This document shows positions 23,701 to 35,248 of a stretch of 51,651 nucleotides of DNA, in pieces. The position numbers and the translations under genes were made by a program. How positions within the stretch are numbered: the first letter of the stretch is position 1; each line of letters starts with the position of its first letter. Below the pieces are notes generated by a model. The model ran no database searches. It saw only the letters and a list, made by a program, of their open reading frames with translations, and had not been told where the DNA came from. Source of the DNA: Basidiobolus ranarum (lineage: Eukaryota > Basidiobolomycota > Basidiobolomycetes > Basidiobolales); assembly GCA_040143965.1 (NCBI GenBank), contig JASJQH010000015.1, forward strand, positions 1-51,651, given 5' to 3'.

Positions 23701-24980
23701 GCTCCACGTTTGGGATAACATTCAAAATCACCTGCTCAACAACCTACTCTGGAGGTCAGAGAGTCGTCATTGGGGCAGAAGATGGGATTTACATTGGAAC
23801 AGACGGGACGAAAAAAAGCTTCAGAAAGGTCATTGATATTGAGAAGGTCTCACAGATATCTGTTCTCGAAAACTTTAATATGCTCCTGATTCTATCCGGT
23901 AAATCAATCGAGTTCTCATGAAAACTACTCTCCCACTAACCCTTTAAAATAGACAAGGTTCTTTTCTCGTACCCACTCGAAACGCTGGATTCGAGTGAAA
24001 TCGTGGGTGCCAAACGAGCCCGCAAAATTACTTCACATGTCAGCTTCTTTGAGGTAGGGGTGTGTGTAGGACGAACTCTTGTTTGTGTCGTAAAGTCCAC
24101 TGCGTTTTCGTCTACAGTCAAAACCTATGAGCCTATTCCCACATCGGTGAAGCCCAAGAAGAACTCTTTTGGCAGACTGTTAATAAGAAATGGAATCGAT
24201 GGCATGAAGATCTACAAGGAATTCTACATTCCCACCGAATCCTCATCCGTTCACTTCCTGAAATCAAAACTATGTGTTGGATGCACCAAAGGATTTGAAG
24301 TGGTTGATCTTGCCACCTTGAGCACCCAATGTCAGTATGAAGCAGTTTTTGCAAGTGAACCTGATCTTTTGCTAAAACCAATGATATAGGCCTGTTGGAT
24401 CCATTCGATGAGAATCTGCACTTTGTAACGAAGAAGGAGACCGCTCGACCTATTGATATCTTTAGACTTAAGGATGGCGACTTCCTCCTGTGCTACGATG
24501 GTTGGCTATTCACATGCTTTGTTAAAGTTATGCTGGTATATTAACCCATTTGCGATACAGAATTTGCCTTTTATGTCAACAAAAATGGAAGAAGAGCTAG
24601 ACCTAGTTGGTTGATCAATTGGGAAGGAAGCCCTGCTTCGTTTGGTATGTTGTTAAACACTGATATTTATGCAAGCCTATTCCTAATGTATACGCATAGC
24701 CCTTCAATACCCATACGTCCTCGCATTCGATCCTACCTTTATCGAGATTCGACACGTTGAAACTGGAAATCTAGAGCAAGTCATTCCATGCCGCAACCTT
24801 CGAACACTAAATGCCAATTCGAACTCTATTCACTGTGTTGCCAACACTTTCATGGACTATCAGTATGTATTCAAGCTAAATTTCACCAAAGAAGCTGCAC
24901 CCCTGCCAACGCCACCAGATAGCAACCACTCGCAACTGGAGAGAAAAGCAAGTAATCCAGCTAGATATTGTTATACTTGA
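20783..24980 (+). CDS. Rho1 guanine nucleotide exchange factor, Rom1/Rom2 type (DEP-DH-PH-CNH)
   Basis: About a dozen exons encode roughly 1,150-1,200 residues. Order: a long Ser/Arg-rich N-terminus; a DEP domain (FTGQEAV, then DRALALNVGRALDSQKFFHD); the Rom2-type linker YSPTCSPNRLCYCSSCPQRM; a DH domain starting KRQEIIFELIYTENDFVRDL and including FLARPTTRLGRYPLLLEGVI; a PH domain (VELTMFLFDHMLLLTKKKK ... PLVITHLGRNGMSLTLYAAN); and a C-terminal CNH domain (VVIGAEDGIYIGTD through NFTKEAAP). In fungi such proteins activate Rho1 and thereby glucan synthesis and the cell-wall-integrity MAP kinase path, acting at growth sites. ATG 20783 was preferred because the upstream frame back to 20654 is hydrophobic and atypical. 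Stop 24978-24980. Some small CNH exons between 24390 and 24700 are approximate. Confidence 0.9.
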
Positions 24981-25701
24981 TCTCTGGATATAGTGTATGT
25001 AATGTGATCTATATTGTTAAATATGTAATTTTGATTTTGGTGCCAATGTAATAGTTTGATTAACCCCTGGCCACATCCGAAATTCTCGATGAACCACGGC
25101 TTTAGTTTTCTCTGCTGTCTTCACATTATTCTGGAAATATTCTACGCAAAGCATTGTATGCACTTTTTTGCTTGACTCTACAGGTGATACCCTTCAGTAT
25201 AACTTTTTTCCTATTCATTTTGAATATCTCCCCCAAATTCTCTACACCCATAGAGTCCAATATATAATCATTTCATGAGCCCAAGATTCCCAATCGTTTT
25301 CAACAGCAACTGTATTTTTGTCCTGCATAGCTTGCGCACTTTTCTTAGACAATACGTATGTATAGTTTGTCAGTGTGACCTCTGGTTGGCTCATTAGGAC
25401 TGGAATAACATATACAGCAATCTGCGTTCCAATCACAGCCGTTACACATGATATCATTCACATGGTCAAAGATGGATCTCTGATTAATTGATCATTGATT
25501 GATTTCCCAGCAATGATCAATCAAATCACTTGGATCATGTGTGAGAATGGTAGGGTCAATAGTGTGGGGTAAAGCGGGGATAATTTTAGATAGCATCTCA
25601 ACACATCTTGTATTCCAAAGAAAATTTTTAACAAGATAATGGACTTTTTACTAGTTCAACATTAACTTGGTTCTTTTAGTGGAATTTATTTATTTACAAC
25701 C
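24981..25701. other. Intergenic region upstream of the Ada-type protein gene
   Basis: About 720 bp. A 71-codon minus-strand frame at 25242-25457 has no recognisable similarity and is not called. TGATCAATTGATTGATTT-like short repeats occur near 25475-25530 (several TGATCA/GATTGATT words). No RNA gene seen. Confidence 0.45.
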
Positions 25702-26304
25702 ATGAGCACTACCGCCAAACCAAGTACCAAACCCAGTACTAATACTTCAGTACCAACTCTTACTGCTCAAAAACCTGGTAGTCAACCTACCAAAAATTTT
25801 AAAGCTCCCGCATCTATTTCAAACGCTGGAGGTTGTCCCTGTTGTTCTTTACAATGTGGTTTCTGTGGTAAGTGAATTCATCCATTGAAATAACCTAAAG
25901 AGACTCACCCATTCTAACTTTTCTTCAAAAAAAATAAAGGTAACAAAAACTCGAAAATTCTTCATACTCCTCAATGTTCTCATTTCAGTACCAAGACCGC
26001 CAGTTCCATCAACATCAGCCCTAATAATCAAGTATGCTTTACCACCATGGCTGAAGCTATGAGAGCTGGTTACCGTCAATGTGGTACTGGTGATAGTAAA
26101 GGAAAGAGTTTTACTTCTCAACCATCCGGTGGTAACAAGCCTCATGTTAACACGAAACCTAACCATAACACCAAAACAACCTCCACCGTGAAACCACTTA
26201 CTGGTACGGCACCAAAATCTTCAGTCAAACCTTTGACTGGTAATTCATCAAGTTCCTCTGTTAAACCTTTGACTGGTGCCCCGCCTGCTTCCTCCAGCAA
26301 ATAA
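25702..26304 (+). CDS. Small protein with Ada-type metal-binding-like domain and VKPLTG repeats
   Basis: Two exons (25702-25867 and 25940-26304) give 176 residues. A Thr/Ser/Lys-rich leader is followed by a Cys cluster CPCCSLQCGFC just before the intron. The second exon opens with GNKNSKILHTPQCSH and later VCFTTMAEAMRAGYRQCG, the spacing and wording of the metal-binding domain of the Ada DNA-repair protein (NKNSKIYH...C ... F.S..EA...GYR.C). The tail is low complexity with three VKPLTG repeats. I see no methyltransferase or AraC-type domain, so it is not a full Ada protein. Zinc binding is a family-based inference, and the cellular role is unknown. Frame across the GTAAGT...AAAG intron is exact. 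Confidence 0.75.
26220..26278 (+). repeat. Coding repeats encoding VKPLTG
   Basis: Three copies of a hexapeptide VKPLTG, separated by short Ser/Ala-rich spacers, lie in the tail of the Ada-type protein (the first copy begins slightly before this interval, near 26189). The two later copies share the DNA word AAACCTTTGACTGGT. They look like recent in-frame duplications. Confidence 0.7.
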
Positions 26305-26805
26305 ACCCCTCATACGACTTAAGCATCATTTAGTACATGATAGTCACCACATACCATTGCATATCATGGCTCACCTTTAGTTCTCTTTAATACATTTCTA
26401 CATCTAGATGGAGAATCTACAAATAAAAGTCACGTGGGCTCAATCAACCTTCACATTAGTTTAATTCACTAACATTTTCATTAGTTGCTTTACAGTACAT
26501 CACACACGGTAGATATTTCTTGAATGATTTATTAAGTTTCTAAACGGCATGATGCGACCTACTACTAGCAGGAATAAATAGAAGAGGAGCTAGTGAATGA
26601 AATGAAAAGAAATCGATATTACAAATGAAGTCCAAAAAATAGGGAAGACGTTCGACCAATGAGATATGAATTTGTGGGATGAGTGATAGATGTTACTATG
26701 ACTCTCAAACTATTCCAAAACTGTACATTATGACCACGTCAAGTGAATTCCTACATGATCACTTCTCCTCGTTCAACAAGAAATCCCTCACGTCAATTCT
26801 TATTC
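26305..26805. other. Convergent intergenic region
   Basis: Between the 3' ends of the Ada-type gene (+) and the polyproline gene (-). AT-rich, no gene signal; the open frame at 26679-26903 overlaps the last exon of the minus-strand gene on the wrong strand. Confidence 0.45.
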
Positions 26806-28209
26806 TTATAACCGACCAGTTTTGCGTAGCTTTACCGTTCGCATTTCTTCTAGCAGCAATGCCATATGATCATTTTGTCCCCTTTCCCCATGTCCCTGCA
26901 TAAAATCTTTAGTAAACGAGTATATCGGAAGAGAGAGTAAAGCAACTTACCTGTCTCAACATTCCATCGGATGTTTTAAGCTTGATATTGATGGTGTTGG
27001 GATCGAATAAGAACATAGGTGGTGGTGGAGGAGGGGGTGGTGGCGGAGGTGGCGCACCATATCTAGTTGACAAAGATGATGATGACGATGATGCTGAACT
27101 TGATAGATCTCGAGCCTTTTCATTTAACACCTGTCGCAAAGAATCCACCTAAAAGAATAGTAATCATGTCAATAATAGACGAGATAAAAACGACATTGTA
27201 TGATAACTTTACCTGTTCTTTAAGTGACTGTAGCTCTTCCTCTAACTTGGCTATTTTTCCAGCTTTACTTGGAGTATATAGCATTTCACTATTATGCAGC
27301 TGATTTAATCTTCTCCGTTTAACCCAATCCGGTGAATCCATTGCTAGTTGCTTAGGTGGAGGTGAGTAGAATGACAGGTCCAAACCAAGTGAGGGACTGA
27401 GCGACTCATGTCTATTCGAAGGATTTCTTATAGCAAGAGGACTTTGGTAGATATGAATATCATCGGTGGTATTGGACGCAGTATCGTTATCGATAAGCGC
27501 AGGAACATCATCAAAGTTAAGGATGGGTGAAGGTTCACGAACTCTTCTTCTCTTACGTGAGCTTGGACGACAACAATCAGCTTTGACTGGAATAACTACG
27601 ACTGGCTCAGTAGCATGCTTTGGTGAATATTGTGGTGTAGTACTACCAGGAGGGAAGCTACTTGGTGTAGTGTTATGATCATCGGCTAGTAGTTCAGCCA
27701 AATATTTATCTTCCAATATTCCTTTTGAACAATGAAGTCAATAAGCAACGATATAAAGATGGATGAATTTCATAGGTACTATTTACCTTTAGGGGAATTG
27801 GTTTTTGAAGGAGAGTGATCAGGACTTTTCTGACGAGACGACTGATGCGTGCGTGAAGGTCGCTTTCTAGTTTTAGAGGTAGGAGTAGCAAATTTTCTAG
27901 AACTCTTAGTTGATCGGTCTTTACGCTGTCTACTACGAGTTTCGGAGCGCCCAAGAGGTTTCGAGGGAGTTTGTGTAGTTAAAGTCTAAAAGGAAATTGA
28001 TAAGTATATTCTTTTGATAAGAAAGTATAACAAAAGCGTACCGTAGGGACATAGAGCATACTAGAAATGGAAGAACACAGATCAGTGAATTCTTTGGAGG
28101 CTCTACCAAATAAAGAACCAAAAAAGCTAGTTCTTTTGGAAGGCGGAGTAACTGAGCCTAAAGTGTCGGCTGGACGCTTCCTTGTGGGAGTCGAAGCAAT
28201 AATAGTCAT
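26806..28209 (-). CDS. Unrecognised protein: basic Ser-rich N-terminus, coiled coil, polyproline, WH2-like tail
   Basis: Five exons from ATG 28209 give about 360 residues; I do not recognise the family. Order: MTIIASTPTRKRPADTLG and a PSKRTSFFGSLFGRASKEF patch; a very basic exon rich in SR, RK and SK (RKRPSRTHQSSRQK); an acidic/Ser exon with KRRRVREPSP; a coiled-coil-like helix (KIAKLEEELQSLKEQVDSLR); a Ser run, then 13 or so prolines followed by MFLFDPNTINIKLKTSDG; and a last exon ending ALLLEEMRTVKLRKTGRL. The last segment resembles a WH2 actin-binding pattern (hydrophobic helix, then L-K/R-K), and polyproline next to it would fit profilin/actin work. The basic patches could also be nuclear localisation signals. 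Function is therefore open. Stop 26808-26806. All joins keep frame. Confidence 0.65.
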
Positions 28210-29480
28210 GCTTCGTTTGTTTGGTTTTTTTTTGGAAAGTTGATGCTTTTGGTTTTATAATAGTTCGGATATTGACACTATACTAAGTTGAGAGAATATC
28301 TGCGACTCGATAAATGATGCAAAATAGACGTGTGGAGGAGTCGAATATTGAGCAAGTGACGTTGAATAGAAACCAGTATATATATATATTAACTAAAAAG
28401 CACTCCAAAAATTTGAAAGAAAAAAGTCAAAGAGGAAGCGAAGGATTAAAGGGGATAGAGGTAATGAAGAAACAAAAGAGCGCGACCTAGGAAACGGGTG
28501 ACCAATGTGGCAAACCCTGGGGAGAAATGGATCAAATGTAAACAAACAGGGACCAGTTTCAACTTAAAAGCTATTTTAAATGACTGCTTTTGATATTTAG
28601 ATTTACATTTCCTTTACTTATATATATTTGGATCCCTTTACTGGGCCGTATTTATTTGGATCCGACTTGGAGCTGAAACTGATTTCATTTATATTTAGTC
28701 TAGAATAGAATGCATAATGTTCAGACAATTAGCTGATTTCCTTGACATTGTTTCGCCAATTGATCCATGTTACCACCGAAGAATGTTGCTCTGCCACAAT
28801 GAATGTCACATATGTTGCCAGGTATAACATGGTTGTCTTCGCATAGAGTCCCTTCTAGAATCTGTCTATCTCTACTTGCATGTATGTTCAATAAATATTA
28901 GCTATGCAATGGTCAATAATTACTAGCTATGACAAATAAATATTAGGTCAATAGCGTTGCTGATGGAAATCTCTACCATTCCTGCTCCTCATCCAGAGAA
29001 CATTAAAGAATCCATACCACGCCGCTCCTCATCTATAGACCATTAAGGAATGCATACCACGCTACTCCTCATTTACAGACCATTAAGGAATGCGAAGAGC
29101 AAAGAAAGCTGGCTAGACATAAGTGCGTCTTGTAATTGATGTGACGGTCAATGTACATATATATGTAAACCACGTATGTGTTGGCTAAATGAACAAAATC
29201 AGTGACACATGAGTGGCATCGTTCAAGTATTCCGCCTCAAGTCAAATATCTAGAAAATCATTTCAAAAGTAAAATATTTTCAAATATGACTTGCCATTTC
29301 TGATCATGCATCATAGAACCAATCATTTCTTCCGATGGATGATTTCTTGTAGTCTCACTGGTGCCATTGCGGACCTAAAAATTTTTTGCTAAAAAAAGAA
29401 AACCTTGATAAATTCATTTTGAACAGGTGGTGAGCTTATTATACCTTTCACTTGTCACTTATAGTCAATCGAGGGTAATC
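28210..29480. other. Long divergent intergenic region with repeats
   Basis: About 1.27 kb between two divergent genes, the longest clearly non-coding gap. It contains a short TA run (about 28378-28390), two TTTGGATCC words near 28627 and 28655, repeated AATAAATATTAG words (about 28890-28945), and the 40-bp triple repeat listed separately. No coding frame of note. Confidence 0.5.
28980..29099. repeat. Three degenerate 40-bp tandem repeats
   Basis: Copies at about 28980-29019, 29020-29059 and 29060-29099. Shared core words are CTCCTCAT, then AGA(A/C)CATTAA(A/G)GAAT, then CATACCAC or its decayed form. Copies 2 and 3 are closest (ACCATTAAGGAATGC in both); copy 1 is more diverged. Confidence 0.85.
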
Positions 29481-31466
29481 ATGTTCAAGTCAGCTCGTTG
29501 TATTAGTGTGCTCCGTTCCCCCTTAACTAGAACCATCGCCTCAACCAAGGCCTTGGTTCACCGTCCCATTCTTTCTGCCGCTATTGGAGCTCGTTCCTTG
29601 AATGCACCATTAATTATCCGTGCTTCTTCCACCCAAACTATTGCTAAGCACTTGGCTGACCTTAATGTGAACAACAACGAAAGCTTTTCACCTGAGGCTG
29701 AAACTCTTGCTACCAAGGTCGAGGAAGCAGCTCCTGGTAAGTTTGCCGATATGACCATGGCTCCCCAGACCAAGCGTGCCCTCAAAGATGTCTTCAAGTA
29801 TGAAACTATGTCTAAAGTTCAAGATGCCGTTTTAAGTAAACTCCCTATCACTGAGGACGTTTTCGTCAAGGCCAAAACTGGTACCGGAAAGACTCTTGCT
29901 TTCCTGATTCCAGCAATCGAAACTGCTTTACGTAGTAACGATGTTAAGGATCTTAAGGCAGGAAAGCGCGTTTCTGTCTTCATCATGTCTCCTACTAGAG
30001 AGTTGGCCCTACAAATCGCCGAGGAAGCTGAGAAGATTCTTAGCTTTTATCCTTTCCAAGCTCATTGTTTCGTCGGTGGTACCAGCAAGGGTTTAAACAA
30101 GAAGATCATCGCTACTAGAAGAGTTGATTTCATTATCGCTACTCCTGGAAGAGCTCTTGATCTCCTCAACGATAACGCTATTTTCCAAAAGCAAGTTGAA
30201 GGAACTAAACTTGTTATTCTTGATGAAGCTGATCAATTGTTGGAGATGGGATTCCGTGATACCATCACTGATATTCTCGAGCGATTCCCTAAAGAAAGAC
30301 AAACTTTCATGTTCTCAGCCACCGTTTCTCCTCAAATTCGTAAAATCGTGCAGTTGGCCCTTAGACCTGACCATATCTTCCTCGATACCGTTGACCCCAA
30401 CGATGTCAGCACCAATTTGAAAGTCAAGCAATCCTACGTTGTCGCTCCTTTGACCTCTCAATTACACTATCTTAGATCTATCCTTGAAAAGCACCGTGAG
30501 ACTCAAGCCCACGGTGGTAAAATAATTGTATTCTGCCCTACTACTCGTACCACTGCATTGTTCGCTTCTGCTTTCGAAGCTATGGGATATCCTATTTTCG
30601 AGCTTCACTCTCGTTTGGATCAAAGCAAACGTATCAAGATTGCTCAACGCTTCAAGAAGGCTAGCGAGGGTATTCTCTTCACTTCCGATGTTTCAGCTCG
30701 TGGAGTTGATTATCCTGGTGTCTCCCTCGTAGTCCAAGCCGGTACTCCCTCTTCTCGCGAACAATATATTCATCGTGTAGGCCGTACTGGTCGTGCTGGA
30801 AAGGAAGGTGAAGGTGTGTTGCTCATAGCACCCTATGAAACCAACTTCCTCAAGGGAGTCAGTGACCTTCCCATAGAGAAGAGCTCTGCATTCACTGCTC
30901 TTGCCGAGGCTCCTGAAACCGACAAGACCGTTAATAAGGCTTTGAAGATCGTTGACCCTGTCTTGATTGAAGATAGTTATCGTGCCCATTTGGGTTATTT
31001 GACCAGTCGTGCTCAAGACTTACACTTCCCCAAGCCTGAGACTCTTCTTATCGCCAACGACTACTACAAGGGCTTTGGTGTTGAACAACCCCCACATGTC
31101 AGTGACTCATTCCTCAGCAAATTGGGTCTTCTCGGTAAGGGTGGCAAATTCGCCAATAAGAAAAGTGGTCACTTCGGTGGTTCCTTCCGTTCCAGAGATG
31201 ACCGTCTCGTTGCCGATCGTTATTCAAGCGGAAACGGATTTGATCGCGACAACTCCTCATATCGTAGATCCTCATCAAGTGAAGGTGGCCGCGGAAATGG
31301 TTTCCAACGTAGATCTTCCTTTTCAGAGCAAGGCGGTAGAAACAACTTCCAACGTAGATCATCTAATGAACAAAGCTATGGAGGTGATCGCAAGTTCAGA
31401 CCTTCTCGCGAACACGAAGCTGACCGCTTAGATCGTCAGCGTCAAGGGGCTCGTGATCGTTTCTAA
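29481..31466 (+). CDS. Mitochondrial DEAD-box RNA helicase, Mss116-like
   Basis: Intronless, 661 residues from ATG 29481. The N-terminus (MFKSARCISVLRSPLTRTIA) is basic and hydroxylated, typical of a mitochondrial presequence. Core motifs in order: ETMSKVQDAVL (Q-motif region), AKTGTGKT (I), PTRELALQI (Ia), TPGR (Ib), DEAD (II), SAT (III), VFCPTTRTT (IV), SARGVDYPGV (V), HRVGRTGRAG (VI). The C-terminal 110 residues are Arg/Gly/Ser-rich with repeats of FQRRSS, as in the basic tails of Mss116/CYT-19 chaperone helicases that bind RNA non-specifically. The family helps group I and II introns fold and supports mitochondrial transcription and translation. The frame is open upstream to 29427 but only with GTG/TTG codons. 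Confidence 0.92.
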   Translation: MFKSARCISVLRSPLTRTIASTKALVHRPILSAAIGARSLNAPLIIRASSTQTIAKHLADLNVNNNESFSPEAETLATKVEEAAPGKFADMTMAPQTKRALKDVFKYETMSKVQDAVLSKLPITEDVFVKAKTGTGKTLAFLIPAIETALRSNDVKDLKAGKRVSVFIMSPTRELALQIAEEAEKILSFYPFQAHCFVGGTSKGLNKKIIATRRVDFIIATPGRALDLLNDNAIFQKQVEGTKLVILDEADQLLEMGFRDTITDILERFPKERQTFMFSATVSPQIRKIVQLALRPDHIFLDTVDPNDVSTNLKVKQSYVVAPLTSQLHYLRSILEKHRETQAHGGKIIVFCPTTRTTALFASAFEAMGYPIFELHSRLDQSKRIKIAQRFKKASEGILFTSDVSARGVDYPGVSLVVQAGTPSSREQYIHRVGRTGRAGKEGEGVLLIAPYETNFLKGVSDLPIEKSSAFTALAEAPETDKTVNKALKIVDPVLIEDSYRAHLGYLTSRAQDLHFPKPETLLIANDYYKGFGVEQPPHVSDSFLSKLGLLGKGGKFANKKSGHFGGSFRSRDDRLVADRYSSGNGFDRDNSSYRRSSSSEGGRGNGFQRRSSFSEQGGRNNFQRRSSNEQSYGGDRKFRPSREHEADRLDRQRQGARDRF

Positions 31467-31792
31467 ATACATAGACCTCTTGAGAGTTGATTTAATTTTT
31501 TGTTTGTTTATTTGTGTACGGTCTCGTACGTTGGGCTCTTTCTTTAGATTATAGTATAACCTATCAACATAGCATTTTATATCAGTAATTGATCGAAATT
31601 ATCTCCGAATTCTTCACTCACACTAGCTACATCATACACATCCTTTTTTGCCCGGGTTTTCTCTACATATTCGCATTTACCGCCCTCTTGGTTTGTCCGT
31701 CTGTTCTGCAAGGATACTTGTTCATTTCGCATATCATGTCAGAGATTCACTTGGACAAAATAAAATAGAAGCATTTATTATATATTATTAGT
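31467..31792. other. Convergent 3' region
   Basis: About 325 bp between the stop codons of the Mss116-like (+) and Atm1 (-) genes. TTTT-rich and TATATA-rich; presumably both 3' UTRs. No gene seen. Confidence 0.5.
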
Positions 31793-34640
31793 TCAGTTTT
31801 TGGTTCTATCTGAGTATTTATCATTGTCTATCGTGACTTCAGCCAACTCCTGTGACTTCCACATGGATTGGTAGAGTCCATGGCCGACGTTGTTACGAGT
31901 CAGATCATAGTGGGATCCTTGTTCGGCGACTGCACCGTCTTTCAGTACTATGATGGTATCTAAATATCAAGGGTTAAGCTAGGTCATGATGTCAAGTTTT
32001 GGAGAAGAAAACTAACCAGCATCACTGATGGTTCTTAAACGATGTGCGATGAAAAGACTGGTGTGATTATCTTTGCGAAGTAAGGAGCGAACCGACTCCA
32101 GAATGGACTGTTCAGTATGAGTATCCAATGCAGAAGTGGCTTCATCAAACATAAGAATCGGTGGGTTCTTTAGGATAGTTCTAGAAAGTGCTACTCTTTG
32201 TTTCTCGCCACCTAGACAAATCAGTGTTAGGAGGGTTGCTGTTCTAATGGAATCTTGACGACATACCTGACAGCATCAATCCTCGTTCACCCACTTTCGT
32301 CTCATACTGATTCGGGAATCGCATAATCACATCATGAATTTGCGCTCTTTTAGCTGCTTCATAAACTTGTTCCCTAGGGGCATTTATGTTGCCATAAGCG
32401 ATATTATGGAAAATCGTGTCGTTAAATAGGGCAGTGTCCTACATGATTTTAGGATTAGTATTGCATTCATTAAGAGATATTGATCTTTCCATGCGTACTT
32501 GTGGAACAACGCCGATGTGTGCTCTTAGACTATCCAATGAAACATCCTTGATGTTTTGTCCATCGATGTAAATATCCCCAGATTGAGGATCATAAAAGCG
32601 GAATAAAAGGCGGAGGATAGTGGATTTGCTGATAATTACGTTTAGAACACGGTAATTACCGAGTTGAATGGTTTGATAGTGAATACTAACCCACAACCGC
32701 TTGGTCCTACAATAGCCACTTTTTCTCCTTTGGGAATGGTAAAGCTGACACCCTTGAGAATGGGATTGTGGGGTTGATACCCAAAAACCACATTTTCAAA
32801 GCGGATCTCCCCACCTTTGAGTACTAGAGGAGGAGCATTGGGAGTATCCTATTATTTTAAGCTCATTAGTATGATGCTACGTGATTGAAAATGTCAAATG
32901 GGATGTAACCTTAATTTTCATGTCGACTGACTGAAGATTGAATAGAGCATCCATGTCGATCAAAGCCTGTCTCATTTCACGATAAACAGAGCCGAGGAAA
33001 TTGAGAGGCAGCGACAGTTGAAAAACAAGTCCATTGACCAAGACCACATCACCGACCGTTAAAGTGCCTAGGTTGCGTTATGGTTAATATTGGCTTCTAA
33101 AGCGATAAAGAAGTATTGATAAATGGTACCTTCAACCACACCCTGAGCAGCAAGCCACATCATAGCGGTCAAAGCCGCACTGAACACCAAATTTTGACCG
33201 GCATTTAGTAAGGCCAGACTGCTGGCCACTTTCAAAGCAGATTGCTCGTATTTAGCGAGAGATTGATCGTAGCGATTAAGCTCGTATTTCTCATTATTAA
33301 AGTACTGATATTGATTTGTTCGTTAAGTGTGCTAGTTCTGTAGTAATATTGTACCATGCTTACCTTGACAGCTTCGTAATTGATTAAAGAGTCAACGACA
33401 CGGGTTGCCGCCTCATTATCAGCAGCATTCATGCGTTTACGGAACTGTGTTCTTAATTTAAGAGAGGATGAGTACGGTAACATATGGATGATTTTATATT
33501 AGTTACCTCCAAGATGTGATTCCAACGGTGAGGGCAGTGTATGCAGCCATAGTACCAAGAGTGACAACGGCAAAGGAGGTGCCATATTTAGTTACCTATC
33601 GTTCATGGTAAGTGTGAGTATTCGATCCATAATAACGACAATATACCCGGTCAAAGCTTACCAAAATACCGCAGACAATGGCGATTTCTACTGCAGTAGG
33701 AACGATGTGAATTACTACTGAGGAAAGGAGAAAACTGATACCTCTATAATGGCAAATTGTATTAGCTTGCGGTTAACAATATAAGTAAGATTGTTTATAA
33801 ACTTACTTAGTTCCTCTATCTATAGCTCTGCTTAGACCACCTGTTTGTCGAGACAAGTGGAAGCTTAAGTCCAAATTATGCAAGTGTGTAAAGGTATTAG
33901 CGGCAACACGTCTGATCGCTTTCTGTGAAACACTAGCAAAGATTGCATTACGCAATTCCTGAAACAACGATGAACCGAGTCTGGCCGCACCATCTATAAT
34001 ATATATCTACACCTTTAGTCATTGTCCAACACAAACTAGGGAATACTGTACTTACATCCAATTAACATGGCCCCGGCAATTGTGAATACTGTGCCTCCCG
34101 CAGTAATGTCAACATTGAGAGAGTCCACAATATCTTTGAAGAACATTGGCACTTGAACATTGAGAATCTTCCCAGCAATTAAAAGTACGAGTGCGCTTAC
34201 TACTCTAATTTTGACAGCTTTATCCCCCTTAGGCCACACATATCTCATCATTTGTTTGACTATTTGCCAATCGGTGGAGTTACGAGTTGCATTAGCGGAG
34301 AGTTTTTTACTCTGTGGCTTGGTAGCTTCGGTTAATACAGTGGATTTCGTTTTAGTAGAAAAATTCCTTGAATTTATAGATATTGTGCCTTTTGCCTATT
34401 GGAGTGAAGTTCGCAGCGGAAAGATTTAATATATGTTCGAGAAAAAGGTACTAAAATTTAGGAAACTATACTTCTAATTTCAATAATTTGTTGCTATATA
34501 TTTGAGAGTTTGTGCAAGGCTTATAGTTCAAGGACCCGCTTACTATACGCTTTTTTGAGAGCTACACCAAAGAATAAGTCTAAGTTAGTATTCTGCGATA
34601 TAGTCTTCGATAAAGCAAACCAGGAGAATACTCGAAACAT
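31793..34640 (-). CDS. Mitochondrial ABC transporter Atm1/ABCB7-like
   Basis: Many small exons, read from 34640 to the stop at 31795-31793. The membrane half opens with [20 protein letters not shown] and [20 protein letters not shown], the Atm1 hallmark. Later exons give [20 protein letters not shown]. The nucleotide-binding half has [19 protein letters not shown], Walker A GPSGCGKST split by an intron, [19 protein letters not shown], the Q-loop [25 protein letters not shown] (ABC signature), [17 protein letters not shown] (Walker B) and [13 protein letters not shown]. Atm1 is an inner-membrane homodimer exporting a glutathione-linked sulfur species for cytosolic Fe-S assembly. My N-terminus ([15 protein letters not shown], joined to [15 protein letters not shown]) is a plausible targeting sequence but is the least secure part. 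Confidence 0.88.
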
Positions 34641-35248
34641 ACTGTGGTAAATTGTGAACGAGCACATAGACTCTGACCCCTCGAGAGAAGCAAAAAGCTT
34701 CTTGAAGTTGGAAATAGTCTGGGAACTGACAAGAGTTGACGGAACGCCATTTAGAAGTCCAACACCAGTGACAAGTATAAGCCAAGGGTGTCGCTCATTT
34801 TTCAATAGAAATTAAAAATTCATACTCACAGCTTTTGCGGTAAATTTGTTTGCATCATTTCACCTAGTTTTGAGTCATTTCATCTCTTATGACTTGCCGT
34901 GCCATTCCTAAATATTTCAATTGAGATTGGTACAGTAATGATATTTATATGATTACTAATCATCTCCATAATCTACTGTAATGCTGACATAAAGAATTCA
35001 AGTTAAGAAGCATATCAAATCACTACTTGTAGTATAGATATGTTGGGGATTCAAAAGTGGATAGGATATTAAGCAATGTGGCTTCAATTTTGATTAAATT
35101 ATCCATTATTTTCAGTCTAAAATCAAATAGTAACCATCTCGACAAAAAAAGTGTTTATCAAGCATATGATAAAATACATGGTTTGTTGGTGAACATTGAT
35201 GGTATTATTCCTAGATATTCTATTATTCTTACCTGAGTGTTGAATAAC
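34641..35248. other. Divergent intergenic region
   Basis: Between Atm1 (-) and eIF2B-delta (+). The minus-strand frame of the Atm1 first exon stays open up to 34805, so the Atm1 start could lie further right. AT-rich, no RNA gene or repeat seen. Confidence 0.45.

Noticed and set aside
25242-25457. A 71-codon minus-strand frame, with an overlapping Cys-rich frame starting MCNGCDWNADCCICY
   Set aside because: No splice-linked partner exon, no known family and AT-rich chance composition; not enough to call a gene.
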